Below, in pieces: positions 52,790 to 63,274 of a stretch of DNA of 64,000 nt (positions are counted from its first letter, which is position 1; each line of letters starts with the position of its first letter). The translations under genes and the position numbers were made by a program. Source of the DNA: Cylindrotheca closterium. Lineage: Eukaryota; Bacillariophyta; Bacillariophyceae; Bacillariales; Bacillariaceae. The stretch is from the NCBI GenBank assembly GCA_933822405.4, contig CAKOGP040001836.1:186001-250000 (forward strand), in the 5' to 3' direction. The notes beneath the pieces were generated by a model. That model saw only the letters and a list, made by a program, of their open reading frames with translations, made no database searches and was not told the origin of the DNA.

Positions 52790-53059
52790 ATGAACTACCG
52801 TCCCCGTTCCTCCTCTGTCACAAGCCAATCCTCTGTTGAGGAAGGCTCTCCCGAACTCCGAGCAGGCTTTGTTTCTCCATCGCGTCTGCGTCGCAACGCA
52901 AGTGAGAAGAATCCTGTTATCATGGCCATGATCAAGTCGAACACGCTTCGCAGCTGCAATGATGTCCAAGACATGGTTAGCCAGTGCATGAGCAGTGGGG
53001 ATGACAAGTCATTCATGTGCAAGACGGCACAAAGTTACATTGCCAACTGCAGCAAATGA
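52790..53059 (+). CDS. Small twin CX9C (CHCH-type) protein
   Basis: This is an 89-residue protein. C56 and C66, then C77 and C87, are each separated by exactly nine residues, with a 10-residue linker. This is the twin CX9C helix-hairpin of Mia40/Erv1-imported intermembrane-space proteins. The N-terminal 40 residues are Ser/Arg-rich and probably unstructured. Known relatives work in respiratory-chain assembly or cristae organisation, but I cannot say which subgroup this is. The gene is intronless. Confidence 0.75.
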   Translation: MNYRPRSSSVTSQSSVEEGSPELRAGFVSPSRLRRNASEKNPVIMAMIKSNTLRSCNDVQDMVSQCMSSGDDKSFMCKTAQSYIANCSK

Positions 53060-53299
53060 GCATCTCAGTGATATCATTCACACACACCTTCTATTGCTCG
53101 TTGATACTTTCTGGAAAAGAGCCGATCAACTGGCCTACCGACTGAGTTGTTCCGTTCGATGTATACAATCTGTAATCATATCCGGGATTTAAACTGATGC
53201 ATAAAAAGATAAAACTGTAAACTGCTTTGATTAATAAATTAAGACGAAGATACTTTCTTTCCTTAGATTCATGATGTGGTGGAAGATCCAATTTAGATT

Positions 53300-53678
53300 C
53301 TAGCATGCCGTAATGGTACGAACACGGTAGTTGACAGGAATTCGCCACTCATCTGCTGCTCTCTTCAGGAGATTCAGAACATCGTGGTGGGTTGTTTCGT
53401 TGGAAGAGAAGGGTGTCATGGATAGAGAATAGAGAACCGCCACCATGGTGAAGCCAGATTTTCCATATCCTTTGCGAACACGTACGTAGGAAATGTACGA
53501 GGGCAATTCGAAATGGCACGACAGAACTTTTTCAAAAATTCTGGAGGAAACAGAACATCAAAAGATACCACGAGTTACTGTATATTCTCGTCAGAGGCAG
53601 ACGTTTCTAGTGATGTAAACGCATGACTCGGAACTGAAGAGGCAACAGTCCTATACTGAAATAGATAGGCATCTTACG
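53300..53678 (-). pseudogene. Possible terminal exons or relic of an unknown gene
   Basis: A minus-strand frame ends at 53300 and reads RIFEKVLSCHFELPSYISYV..., then GKSGFTMVAVLYSL and NLLKRAADEWRIPVNYRV. It is preceded by an acceptor-like TGTTCTGTTTCCTCCAG (exon from 53540). An upstream donor at 53678 (AC|GTAAGA) joins in phase to a short open stretch (SHNLRHHYKT), which then meets a stop. No start codon is visible. It could be the 3' end of a gene whose 5' exons are lost or unseen. Confidence 0.3.
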
Positions 53679-53745
53679 TCTTGTAATGATGCCTCAAGTT
53701 GTGTGACCGTTTTCCAGTAGAGTAATCTTGTTACAACCATCATCC

Positions 53746-54102
53746 TGATCATTAAAGATTGATGGTGTTATATTTGCCTACTACCGGCACTGCGCAGTCA
53801 AAGCTAGGCAGCAGGGGAAAAAAGTTTCAGATGATGACTCTGAATCATCAGACAATCAAGACCTCTTCTTCCTTCAGGCGCTGATTGAATCAAAGAAAGA
53901 AGATACCTCTAATGACAGGGCAAATCGGCAACATTCATTCAGTATGTGTAAAGTTTTTGCACTCATAGAGGTCATGTGCCCATGGAGACTTGTCAAAATA
54001 GAGGTAGATAGCGAGTTGTGGCTATTTCCTGCTCATGGCCCAAGTATCAAGATTTTGCCGTTTGAAGAATCGCGAGGAATGAAAAGGAGTGAGACTCTTT
54101 GA
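53746..54102 (+). pseudogene. Possible relic of a coding region
   Basis: There is an open frame of 118 codons without an initiator ATG near its start. It has an acidic patch (VSDDDSESSDNQDLFF), then a segment with LIEVMCPWRLVKIEVD, and a stop at 54100-54102. Composition is protein-like but unrecognised. It lies just right of the minus-strand patch. Confidence 0.22.
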
Positions 54103-54892
54103 TATCACTACAGAGATGTGCATGAAAAATCGCAAAAGGTATGTATGAATTGGCACATGTCTATCCTCAATCACTGCCTTTTAACGAGGAGGAGCAAGTG
54201 TTTCATTGCACCTTCTGTTAGTTAGAAATGGAACATGGCTTACTTGGAGATCATTCAATTTCTCCTCTTTCCCTTTCCGCGCCCCTTACTTGCTTCTTCT
54301 TGATGAAGATTTGTTGAGGCGCAAGACTTTACATCGAAACGTAGATTACCATATCTTCAACAAGGCTGCCTCCGCCACTCCGCTCTCTTTCTATCGCCAA
54401 GTACCGGTAGTGAATCATTATCTTGACTGTGATAGGTGGATATAAAACGAGACGTGCTTCTTCTCATTCCGACCCTAAACTTTGCCCCTTTTATTGAGTC
54501 ACTGATTTCTATAGGGCTGACTCATTGGAATGAATGAAGCGTCTGGCTGGCGTCAACCTTTGATTTCACCGTACGTTTCGGAACGTGCAGTGGCCGTTCA
54601 TTTTTGAGGGTACAGGAATGAAATTTGCGCGCTAACAAGTAAGGTCATTTACCGCTTTTACTCTCGCATAATCGACTTCTCCAACCCATAAGCCACAAAG
54701 TAGAGTCGAAATAATTTTAGTTTACCGCCTTTTCGAGTTCAATTTTCCACCGTCTGTTTTCACTGGCCCTGGAGCATTGCACAACAGGGGAGCGCAAATG
54801 CTCCTGTCGTTTCTTTCCCGCCATTGCACGAAACACCAAGCGATTGTAGTAAAACAACAAGAGCTATATTCCGTGCTACTAACGACAAGAAA

Positions 54893-56511
54893 ATGTCAGA
54901 AGAAGAACAAAGGTGTGTCAGGCATCGTCGTTGTTGAAATGCGGAGTTGCAGTTTGAAATGATTGGCTTTTCATGAAGCATATGAGTCTTCAAATTGCAA
55001 TCTTGACCGTGACATATCTTCCAAACAAATGCCACGATTCGTGGCTGTGATGCGAAGCAGTTTTCTTACTTTTTCGCTTGTCCCATTCACTCCAATTGTA
55101 CCAGACCGCCTGCAGAGGAAGAAGCCGGAGCCCCCGGTGGAGAACTCACCGATGCCGATTTCGATTCCAACTGGGACGAGGCCATTGAAACTTTCGATGG
55201 TATGGATTTGCCTGAAGAGCTCCTCCGTGGTATCTACTCTTACGGTTTCGAGAAGCCTTCCGCTATCCAGCAAAGAGCCGTCAAGCCCGCTATGATGGGA
55301 AGAGACTTGATCGCTCAAGCCCAATCCGGAACGGTAAGGTCTTGTTTTGTCATCGTTTCGTTTCATGTGAGGGATGATGATAAACAAAAAACACCATCTT
55401 TCGAGTCTGAATAGAGTCACCCTCGACGTGTCTGAGAACCATATAACTCGAAAACAGACCTTCACGCCCTCGGAATATGCGCATTTGCAATAGAAATGAC
55501 GACATCTCATCCTGCTCTTTTTTTTGTCAATAGGGTAAAACCGCCACGTTTGCCATTGGCTCCCTTGCCAAGGTTGACCGCAATCTTCAAGAGTGCCAAG
55601 CCTTGATCCTTGCCCCCACCCGTGAGTTGGCCCAGCAAATTCAAAAGGTCGTTCTCGCTTTGGGAGACTACATGGAAATTAAGGTCCACGCCTGTGTCGG
55701 AGGTACCGCTGTCCGTGACGACATCCGAACTCTCCAAGCTGGTGTCCATGTTGTCGTCGGAACTCCAGGGCGTGTGTTCGATATGATCAACCGTCGTGCC
55801 CTTAGACTCGATAGCATCCGTCAATTCTTCCTAGACGAGGCCGATGAGATGCTTTCCCGTGGTTTCAAGGACCAAATCTATGATATCTTCAAGTTCCTTC
55901 CCGAATCGGTTCAAGTTTGTCTGTTCTCAGCTACCATGCCTCTGGATGTCTTGGAGGTTACCGAAAAGTTCATGCGTGAGCCTATTCGTATTTTGGTCAA
56001 GAAGGATGAATTGACACTTGAGGGTATCAAGCAATTTTACATTGCTGTTGACCGTGAGGAGTGGAAGCTTGAAACTTTGTGTGATCTTTACGAAACTTTG
56101 ACTATCACCCAAGCTATTATTTACTGCAACACCAGACGCAAGGTCGACTGGTTGCAAGAGGAGATGCAAAAGCGTGACTTCACCGTCTCGTGTATGCACG
56201 GAGATATGGACCAAAGGGAGCGTGATATCATTATGCGTGAATTCCGTACTGGATCTTCCCGTGTTTTGATCACAACAGATTTGTTGGCCCGTGGTATTGA
56301 TGTCCAACAAGTGTCTTTGGTCATCAACTTTGATCTTCCAACAAACAGAGAAAATTACATCCATCGTATCGGTCGTTCGGGACGTTTCGGTCGTAAGGGT
56401 GTGGCCATCAACTTTCTCACAGAGGGCGACGTTCGTTATCTCCGTGATATCGAGCAATTTTACACTACCGAGATCAGTGAGATGCCTATGGACGTTGCTG
56501 ACCTTATTTAA
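54893..56511 (+). CDS. EIF4A: Eukaryotic translation initiation factor 4A (DEAD-box RNA helicase)
   Basis: Three exons (54893-54912, 55105-55333, 55534-56511; introns 192 and 200 bp) give 408 residues, the eIF4A length. Exon 1 has only 20 nt (MSEEEQ plus part of an Arg codon). The Q motif [13 protein letters not shown] and AQAQSGTGKT (Walker A) are present; intron 2 falls between T and G of the latter. Other motifs are [41 protein letters not shown] and [13 protein letters not shown]. The protein ends [18 protein letters not shown]. It unwinds mRNA 5' leaders in the eIF4F complex. Confidence 0.96.
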
Positions 56512-56690
56512 TACTGCAATCAAAAGAGTAAAATAAAAATGTGGATAAGTGACACCATATGTACCCGTAGAGTATATGCAGCTATCCGTAGGATTCTAAT
56601 GTTTTTGTTAATGCAGGTAAAGCGCGAGTTGCGGTAAATAGACTTTCATGAAATAGTTTGCATCGTATCATTACTAGTATGTACCCCTGT

Positions 56691-57374
56691 CTATGACTCA
56701 AGCTTCCAGCTTACCCTGTAAGGATTGTGGTCCGCTTTTTCCAGAGGCAAGGTACCTGAATCGACAATTTTGACCTCCCTTGATGGGTGTCCACCAAAAG
56801 TTCCCGACATTTCAATCTCTATGATAGTTTTCAATCCGTCTAGCACCATGCCAAATATCTCGTATTTCCCAGTCAGCCATTGTGTTTTCACTGTGTTGAT
56901 GAAGAATTGTGATCCATTACTATTTCTCCTAGTGGCCATACTTAACAGAAACCTCCTTGTGAACTTCACCTCGAACGATTCGTCTTCAAACGGTGCTCCA
57001 TAAATTGATTCACCGCCTGTTCCATCGCCATGAGTAATGTCTCCGCCTTGAAACGCAAAGTTGGGAATGATCTTATGAATTTTCGAGCCTCTATAACACA
57101 GGTCCTTTCCAGTGAGCTTTGCCTTTCCTTTGTTGCATTCGCAGAGTCCGACAAAATTTGCAACTGCCTTGGGTGCAATTTCACCAAATAGTCCCAGCAC
57201 GATGCGGCCAGCATTCTTGCCATCCACTTCGATATCGAAGAAAACCCTCTGTGTTACCTTTGGAAGGGTTGGAATAGGGTCCATTTTTGGAGGCATTGCT
57301 ATTTCCGTTGGAATTTCATATTCAGAGACTGTCGGCGTCACGAACGCTAGTGCAAGTAATATTTTCGAAAGCAT
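56691..57374 (-). CDS. Secreted/ER cyclophilin-type protein with altered active site
   Basis: This is a single-exon 227-residue protein. A signal peptide (residues 1-17) is followed by a ~20-residue linker and one cyclophilin domain (RVFFDIEVDGKNAGRIVLGL ... NGSQFFINTVKTQWL). Compared with human cyclophilin A, the catalytic Arg55 is Lys (K101 in IHKIIPNF), Met61 is Ala (A107) and His126 is Tyr (Y171). Phe60, Gln63 and Trp121 equivalents are kept (F106, Q109, W166). No ER-retention KDEL is seen at the end. Prolyl isomerase activity may be reduced; substrate binding is likely still possible (inference). Confidence 0.88.
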   Translation of the reverse strand: MLSKILLALAFVTPTVSEYEIPTEIAMPPKMDPIPTLPKVTQRVFFDIEVDGKNAGRIVLGLFGEIAPKAVANFVGLCECNKGKAKLTGKDLCYRGSKIHKIIPNFAFQGGDITHGDGTGGESIYGAPFEDESFEVKFTRRFLLSMATRRNSNGSQFFINTVKTQWLTGKYEIFGMVLDGLKTIIEIEMSGTFGGHPSREVKIVDSGTLPLEKADHNPYRVSWKLES

Positions 57375-57582
57375 ATTGTCAATTTTACCCTCGTAGTTTT
57401 CTCGAATGGATATGCTGTCCTTCTAGATGTGTTGTCCTTCTAAAGATGGATTTGAAGCCCAATCTACAGTACATGCAAAGTTTAGGTAGTGCTTCTGGTG
57501 TTTCTGCGTGTCGATCGTGTTATTTTTGGATAGCGCTCATCGGGCACGTGTGCGACCGTTAGATTTCAAAAAATAATCTTCA

Positions 57583-59409
57583 TTATTTTTCTACTCTATC
57601 CTCAAATTGTGCCTCCATGCAGTCTTCCTTTGGATCAAGCAGAACAAATTCAGTAGAGGTGCTCTTTGTGCAACCGAAGGCGCAATATAGTAATATCGTC
57701 ATTAGCAACAACCCCATCATCAACATGATGGTGGGGCAAGATTCCGTAGCAATTCCGTCGTCATCTTGGAAAATGTAAGAAGACAATGTAGCTGGTGGGG
57801 ACGCTATCGGTGGGGCATCCTTGCCCAATTCTCCATGGCATGGCCAATTCTCGCGGACAAAGGCTAGCCATATCAAAGTCGACGTTGTTTCAGTGGTTTT
57901 CGGTTCATATTCTTGGTCTGGGACAGTCTTCTTCAGGGCATTTACAACTTCCTTAACATTGAAGTCATGCGTGTACATGTCATAGAGTTTGTCTTTGTTG
58001 TCGATTTCTCCAGCTAGAATGTAGTGTGGAAGACTGCCCTTTCGTTCGTTCAAGGACACGTTCAGCTCGAGGATTGCCGACCCTGCAACCTCCCCTATGA
58101 ATACAATGGTATCGTTGAAAGGTGCTACTGCCATTATATCGTCCACCACAAGCGGTGACTGGGAAAACAAATCATATCTCCAGGCTTCGTTTTCCACAAA
58201 CATGATACCATCACTCTCTTCCTTGAAAAAAATCTTTGGCAAAACCTCCCGTTTGTAGAGTCCCCAAAGCGATTTTGGATCGTCCAAGGGCGCTCGAGCC
58301 TTGAAATCATGTGGGGCACAACCAATTTGATCCAAGAGTCCCATCTTCTGTCTGGTCCTGTGAGCAAATTCCGAAAGTTCCAATCCATGTTCCGTATTCA
58401 TGTCTTTTGGATCCTTGATACCTAAATGACCTGCAAGAATTGCCTTGTTGGCGTCTATGAAAACGTGTTTGAAGCCGTTTTCCACTGGGCCATCAGTCGT
58501 GCTGGGAGGTGTGGCCATGGCGGTAGCCTTGGTGGGTAACGAAACAAAGCCAATTGTATCAAGGTATCTTCCGGCTTCAAAGGAATGGCTCCAGTCATCC
58601 AACTCGATTTCACCTCGATAGTGTGTGTGTCCAGTGATGAACTGGATTGGCATTGAATCACCAACAATTTCACGAATGGCTTTACGAATGACTGTGACTA
58701 AGGGATCCTTCAAATCCATGTGTGCCAAAACGAGAATAGCATCTATCGATTCATCTTCTCGAGTGAGCGCTTCTTTGAACCATGACATTTTTACCACGTC
58801 GTCTACCTTCTCCACAGTGATGGATTCGCAAGCACCTTCCATATTGTACAAAAATCCATAAACCAACAGATTCGAATGCTTTCCTTTCAAATACCGGTAT
58901 AAATGACCCAATTGTTGGATTTCTCCATTAGCAGTCACCTGAATATTGCCTGTCAAGTACTTCTCTCCCCACCAATCGGCCCAACCACCTGGTCTCACCA
59001 TATAATCCACAGTGTCATCAATGTACAATTCGTGGTTCCCACAGGTCAGTGCGTCCAGCGGCATTTTTTGCAAGACAGGAACCAAACTACTAGGATCGCC
59101 CGGAATACTGAGGCCAGTGCCATCCACAAAGTCTCCATTGGAAACAAACCACAAATCTTGATCGTTTTCGTCGCAATATGTCTTGAGATTCTCATAAAAG
59201 GACAGCACATCACCATAGTCGGCATTCAAATTTTCTTCTTGACGACCATGTCCAGCAAGCCAGGAGTGGACATCCGTCAAAACGAGCACGTTAATTTCGC
59301 CCAGTGGAAGATCTGGTGCCACTGAAACCGCCGATGATGCATGTATCATTCTTTCATTGGTGAATACTAGTGTCGCCAAGAATAGGGAAAAGATGAATGA
59401 AGATGACAT
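57583..59409 (-). CDS. Secreted/membrane calcineurin-like metallophosphoesterase, intact paralogue
   Basis: This is a single-exon protein of 608 residues from the ATG at 59409. The frame continues upstream to another ATG at 59559, but the chosen start gives a signal peptide (FIFSLFLATLVFTNERMIHA). All metal motifs are present in order: DVHS, NGDFVDG, GNHELY, AHMD and GHTH. A UshA/5'-nucleotidase-like layout is suggested by the C-terminal half. One membrane span near the C-terminus (IMLMMGLLLMTILLYCAFG) precedes a short acidic tail. The protein is a paralogue of the degenerate gene at 49818-52355, in opposite orientation. The substrate is unknown; secretory-pathway or vacuole/surface location is inferred. 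Confidence 0.88.
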   Translation of the reverse strand: MSSSFIFSLFLATLVFTNERMIHASSAVSVAPDLPLGEINVLVLTDVHSWLAGHGRQEENLNADYGDVLSFYENLKTYCDENDQDLWFVSNGDFVDGTGLSIPGDPSSLVPVLQKMPLDALTCGNHELYIDDTVDYMVRPGGWADWWGEKYLTGNIQVTANGEIQQLGHLYRYLKGKHSNLLVYGFLYNMEGACESITVEKVDDVVKMSWFKEALTREDESIDAILVLAHMDLKDPLVTVIRKAIREIVGDSMPIQFITGHTHYRGEIELDDWSHSFEAGRYLDTIGFVSLPTKATAMATPPSTTDGPVENGFKHVFIDANKAILAGHLGIKDPKDMNTEHGLELSEFAHRTRQKMGLLDQIGCAPHDFKARAPLDDPKSLWGLYKREVLPKIFFKEESDGIMFVENEAWRYDLFSQSPLVVDDIMAVAPFNDTIVFIGEVAGSAILELNVSLNERKGSLPHYILAGEIDNKDKLYDMYTHDFNVKEVVNALKKTVPDQEYEPKTTETTSTLIWLAFVRENWPCHGELGKDAPPIASPPATLSSYIFQDDDGIATESCPTIMLMMGLLLMTILLYCAFGCTKSTSTEFVLLDPKEDCMEAQFEDRVEK

Positions 59410-59639
59410 CCTTCTGATTGAACATGAAATTATAGACAAGAATTTTGCGATTGGAGTTTGGGAGATTAAGGAGTACCCTGATGGTTCAATGTGAGATGTA
59501 CACGTGAGATGAAGCGTTGACAAGTGTTTTCTTTTCGCGTGTGTTTTCGGAATTTTCATCACGATGCACTCGTGACTAACTCTGGGTCTACCATATTATG
59601 TCCAAAACAAAAATGATTCCATATATCTTGACAATCGCT

Positions 59640-61313
59640 TTATTCTTTACTACTCCTACTATCAGCTGCCAATCGCTTGTCAATAAAATCTATTCGTTCC
59701 ACCACTTTGATTCGTATTCGCTCGAGTTTATCCATGAGCTCTGATTTCTCGACCTCAACTGCAGCTGCCTTCATCTTGCTTTCACGTTCCTCGTCAAATT
59801 CGACTGGATCAAACAGTGGATCTGCCAATGTGAAGAAGTATTGGGATAGGGCTGGGCTCAAAGCAATACCATCGCAAATCGAGGCCCCGTATTGGATGCC
59901 CTTGTAGGCCCCTGCGACTTCCGGGCTGTTGGGGGCAAGAGCTGGATTCAATTCGTCGGGAATAGGATTGTCTCCCTTGGTATCAGTGTAGTTCCATACT
60001 TGGGCATCGTACTCGTCTAGAATAATCTTATCAACCCTTTCACTGGCCAAATTCAGTGCTGATTGAAAGTTGACGAGAGCTTCGGGCAATGTCACACCGA
60101 ATACCTCCGTTACAATGCCATCGTCCTCGTCGTCACCCTCACCCTCGGCTTTTTGTTCCTCCAGCACCGAATCCCATGTCTCGCCCGCAAGCTGCGAAGC
60201 AAACACACCTATCAATACGCTAAACCCTAATGCAACCAACAGGAGGGTATCCTGAATACCACCTGGATCACCTGCAGTTCCATCCACTAGTGTCTTTCCA
60301 AAGTAGCCTATGTACGAATCCAACAGGTACGGCTTCAAGCTTCCCAGGAAAATGCCACCGGCAAAGTCGAAATATGGAACATTCGTCACTCCATAGACAT
60401 AATTGTACATACCAACGGGGATAGGAATAACTGGTGCTAGGCGAAGCGTCAAAATGGCCTTCAAACCGTCCTCAGCAACCACTTTTTCAATACCTCGCAA
60501 AGACGGGTTCTCTTCAACAATTTCCAGAGCCTTCTTGCGAACCGGTGTATCAAGCTTGGCCGCAGCAAAGGCGACACTTGATCCAACAGTGGCTCCAAAT
60601 GCCGAGGCAAGTGCACCTTGCAAGACGCCACCAAACAAAATTCCTGCTGAAAGTGCCAAAACAATACCACCAGCATCAATGCAAGATACTTTCACAACAG
60701 TCCATGCCAAGCAAAAAAGACCTCCACGTTCGAGCAGCCCCATACTATCAGACATTTCCAAAACATTATTCATCTGATCTTGCAATTCAGGATTGTCTGT
60801 AAAGAAGTCTAGTCCAATGGTAGAAATCAAGGCAGCCCGTCCACCCACACGCAAGGCAATGGCACCTGCGGCTACGACAAAGGCACTTGCTGTCAAAGCA
60901 AACTTTCCATCGGATTTGATCGGTTTTCCATCCTCGTCTAGCTCGGGGACAAAACCTGCAGAAACAGTGAAGCTGTATTAGAAAAGGTAATAATATATTC
61001 TTCATCACACGGACAATTTCTTCCGCCTACCATTCTTGATTCGAAAATTCCGGAAGGATTCAGCATTCTTCAGTGTCGTCCGAATCTGCTTTCGTCGACT
61101 CTCCCATACTTTTGTTCTGGCTTCTTCTTCAATTGTAGCATCGTCCTTCTTTTCATTGCCCCATGCATTCAGGACTACCTCTCCAGATTGCTTTGATGGT
61201 GGTTGCAGCTGATCCAATTTGATGTGAGAGGACAATTTTGCCTTGGAAACAAACCCGTAGCTCTGAGTGGCAAACCATGAGGCTATGCCACAAAGTAGGA
61301 TAGATTTCTTCAT
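59640..61313 (-). CDS. Plastid-targeted VTT-domain (DedA/TMEM64-like) membrane protein
   Basis: Two exons (61313-61031, 60955-59640; 75-bp intron) join in phase and give 532 residues. A signal peptide ending at QSYGFVSKAK with a following basic/Ser stretch suggests a plastid presequence. The VTT domain follows after two spans: ALSAGILFGGVLQGALASAFG, ILTLRLAPVIPIPVGMYNYV and IFLGSLKPYLLDSYIGYFG. The R-L-A-P motif has the canonical Arg, unlike the pair at 29903 and 31195. The C-terminal ~200 residues are hydrophilic and unrecognised. Relatives in cyanobacteria and plastids are DedA-like envelope or thylakoid proteins; the role here is inferred. Confidence 0.85.
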
Positions 61314-61783
61314 GCTGGATAGTTGTGGAACTACAATCTAGTTGTTCAAGATTGGCACAACAAGACAAACAACTTCAAACTGAAAGTGACGTTCAGTGTT
61401 TTTGAAATGAAAGAAGGGGATATTTGCACATTTTACGTCCCCCAATTTCCCTGTTCATGATGATTGATTGATTGAATCACCACTTCTGCCAACAGTCCGC
61501 GTACCACACAAGGCAAGTTGCTCATCACAGAAGAGCTTCTACCTAGAGATTAGATTGTGTACCATGCGATATTTGTTAATGTTTCTATGTTTTAGTTTCA
61601 TTGGAACAATTAGTACGAACTGTTTCTCATCGTCTCATTTCATTGCGATTGTGCGTGGTGTGTTTATGATCCAATCGTTTTTGCACTTTGATCAATTGTT
61701 TCATGAAAGCAATAAGCAAATCAATACTCCAGCTTTGTTTGGGGCTTGGTTTGTATCCACATGCTGTTAGACGGCTGATAAGC
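61314..61783. other. Intergenic
   Basis: Upstream region of the plastid VTT gene and downstream region of the next gene. No feature is supported. Confidence 0.3.
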
Positions 61784-62744
61784 TTAGACAGACCTGGCAG
61801 TGATCTTGAAGCAGATCTTACTGTTGTCTTCAGGAAGGTTGATAACCAAGTCTCCCTCCAAATTTCCAGCAACTCCATTGGGAGCGCAGGTAATGTCCAA
61901 AAGAGTAGTTTCTCCTCCTCGTCGGTCCATGCGACCGACGGCGGGACTGACCGAAAGAGATGGGTGAGAGTCCTTGGAAAAGGCAGCATAGTAATCTTCG
62001 AAGGTCATGCAAACTGGCTTGACTTCAATGGTCATACCCTCGCCAGTTCCAGTGGAGGCCACTTGGAATTCATGAGAGCCATCTGGGACGGAAGAAGGAA
62101 TGAATTCCATGTCGGCAGGAATCTCGGAATCCATTACAAGACCTCCAGCGACCATGGCATCTGCTCCCAAGTTTTCCAATCCGGGCAATTGAGGACCATC
62201 ACGTTGGCTTCCGCCAGACTGAGATCCCATCATACCAGAAGTGAAATCAATTTGATCGTCTGCGTTGTATCCTTCAGGGAAGTAGTCACCAGTATCGGTG
62301 GACTGCAGATAGATAGAAGGCACGGGTACAACATTAGCAATACATTCATTCACAACAGCATTATCAAATCAACAAGTTTTCATACGCTGGTTTCCAGTTC
62401 AAAATGCAACTACTTACTCCCATCTTCTCGCTGTCAGGTTTCCAAGCGTTTCCAGAAACATCCATCCCAGTCGAGGTTTTTCCGCTAGAAACATAAGCAA
62501 CTCCATCTGCACCACCGGTATCACGGCTCTTCAAGTATTCTTCAAAGGAAGGGGCGGCGCTGATGGATTTGCGGGCATCGTCATCATTGAACGCTTCAGG
62601 ATCACGTGTATCAGCCATACCTCCAGCACCCTTTCCATTGAACAGGGCAGTTGTTGTGGAGACAGCTTGCTGATGAACAGGAGTAAATGCAGATGCAGAT
62701 CCGGCGAGGGCGGCGACAAGAGCAAGAGATTGGGAAGACTTCAT
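61784..62744 (-). CDS. Plastid-targeted protein of unknown function
   Basis: Two exons (62744-62418, 62302-61784; 115-bp intron) give 281 residues. The start MKSSQSLALVAALAGSASAF followed by TP is a textbook diatom plastid presequence with an ASAFTP cleavage motif. The mature part first has a low-complexity Gly/Asp stretch with SFEEYLKSR, then STDTGDYFPEGYNADDQ after the splice. A C-terminal half rich in beta-prone segments follows (EFQVASTGTGEGMTIEVKPV, ITCAPNGVAGNLEGDLVINL). No membrane span is seen, so stroma or lumen is likely. I do not recognise the domain; its clean targeting sequence suggests an abundant plastid protein (inference). Confidence 0.8.
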
Positions 62745-62950
62745 GGTTGGTTTGAGTACAAGATGTTTTTGTCAGTTCTCTTTTTATGACAACTGCAGTA
62801 CCGGTGCCAGTACAGATGGAATCTTTGAAGTTGTTTGCAACCGAAACCAACGTCATCCACTTATTGCGCTGGATTTCGACTTTCGAAGTACTACCATGTC
62901 AATATGATCGATGTGATCGATGAGATCGAAGAAATCAAATCTTCATCTCG

Positions 62951-63221
62951 NNNNNNNNNNNNNNNNNNNNNNNNNNNNNNNNNNNNNNNNNNNNNNNNNN
63001 NNNNNNNNNNNNNNNNNNNNNNNNNNNNNNNNNNNNNNNNNNNNNNNNNNNNNNNNNNNNNNNNNNNNNNNNNNNNNNNNNNNNNNNNNNNNNNNNNNNN
63101 NNNNNNNNNNNNNNNNNNNNNNNNNNNNNNNNNNNNNNNNNNNNNNNNNNNNNNNNNNNNNNNNNNNNNNNNNNNNNNNNNNNNNNNNNNNNNNNNNNNN
63201 NNNNNNNNNNNNNNNNNNNNN
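62951..63221. other. Assembly gap (run of N)
   Basis: 271 undetermined bases. The sequence on either side is normal. The gap may hide the 5' end of the gene that follows. Confidence 1.
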
Positions 63222-63274
63222 GCCAAAAATCCAAATTCTTCCATCTCGTCAAAGCGCAACACCAACAAACGACC

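Larger units (their letters stand above)
53060..54892. other. Long gene-poor stretch with possible gene relics
   Basis: 1.8 kb before eIF4A. It holds two doubtful coding patches (53300-53678 minus, 53746-54102 plus). A TACCGGTA string lies near 54402. The rest shows nothing I can support. Confidence 0.4.

Noticed and set aside
54206..54445. Plus-strand ATG frame of 79 codons upstream of eIF4A
   Set aside because: Composition is not protein-like and there is no family match.
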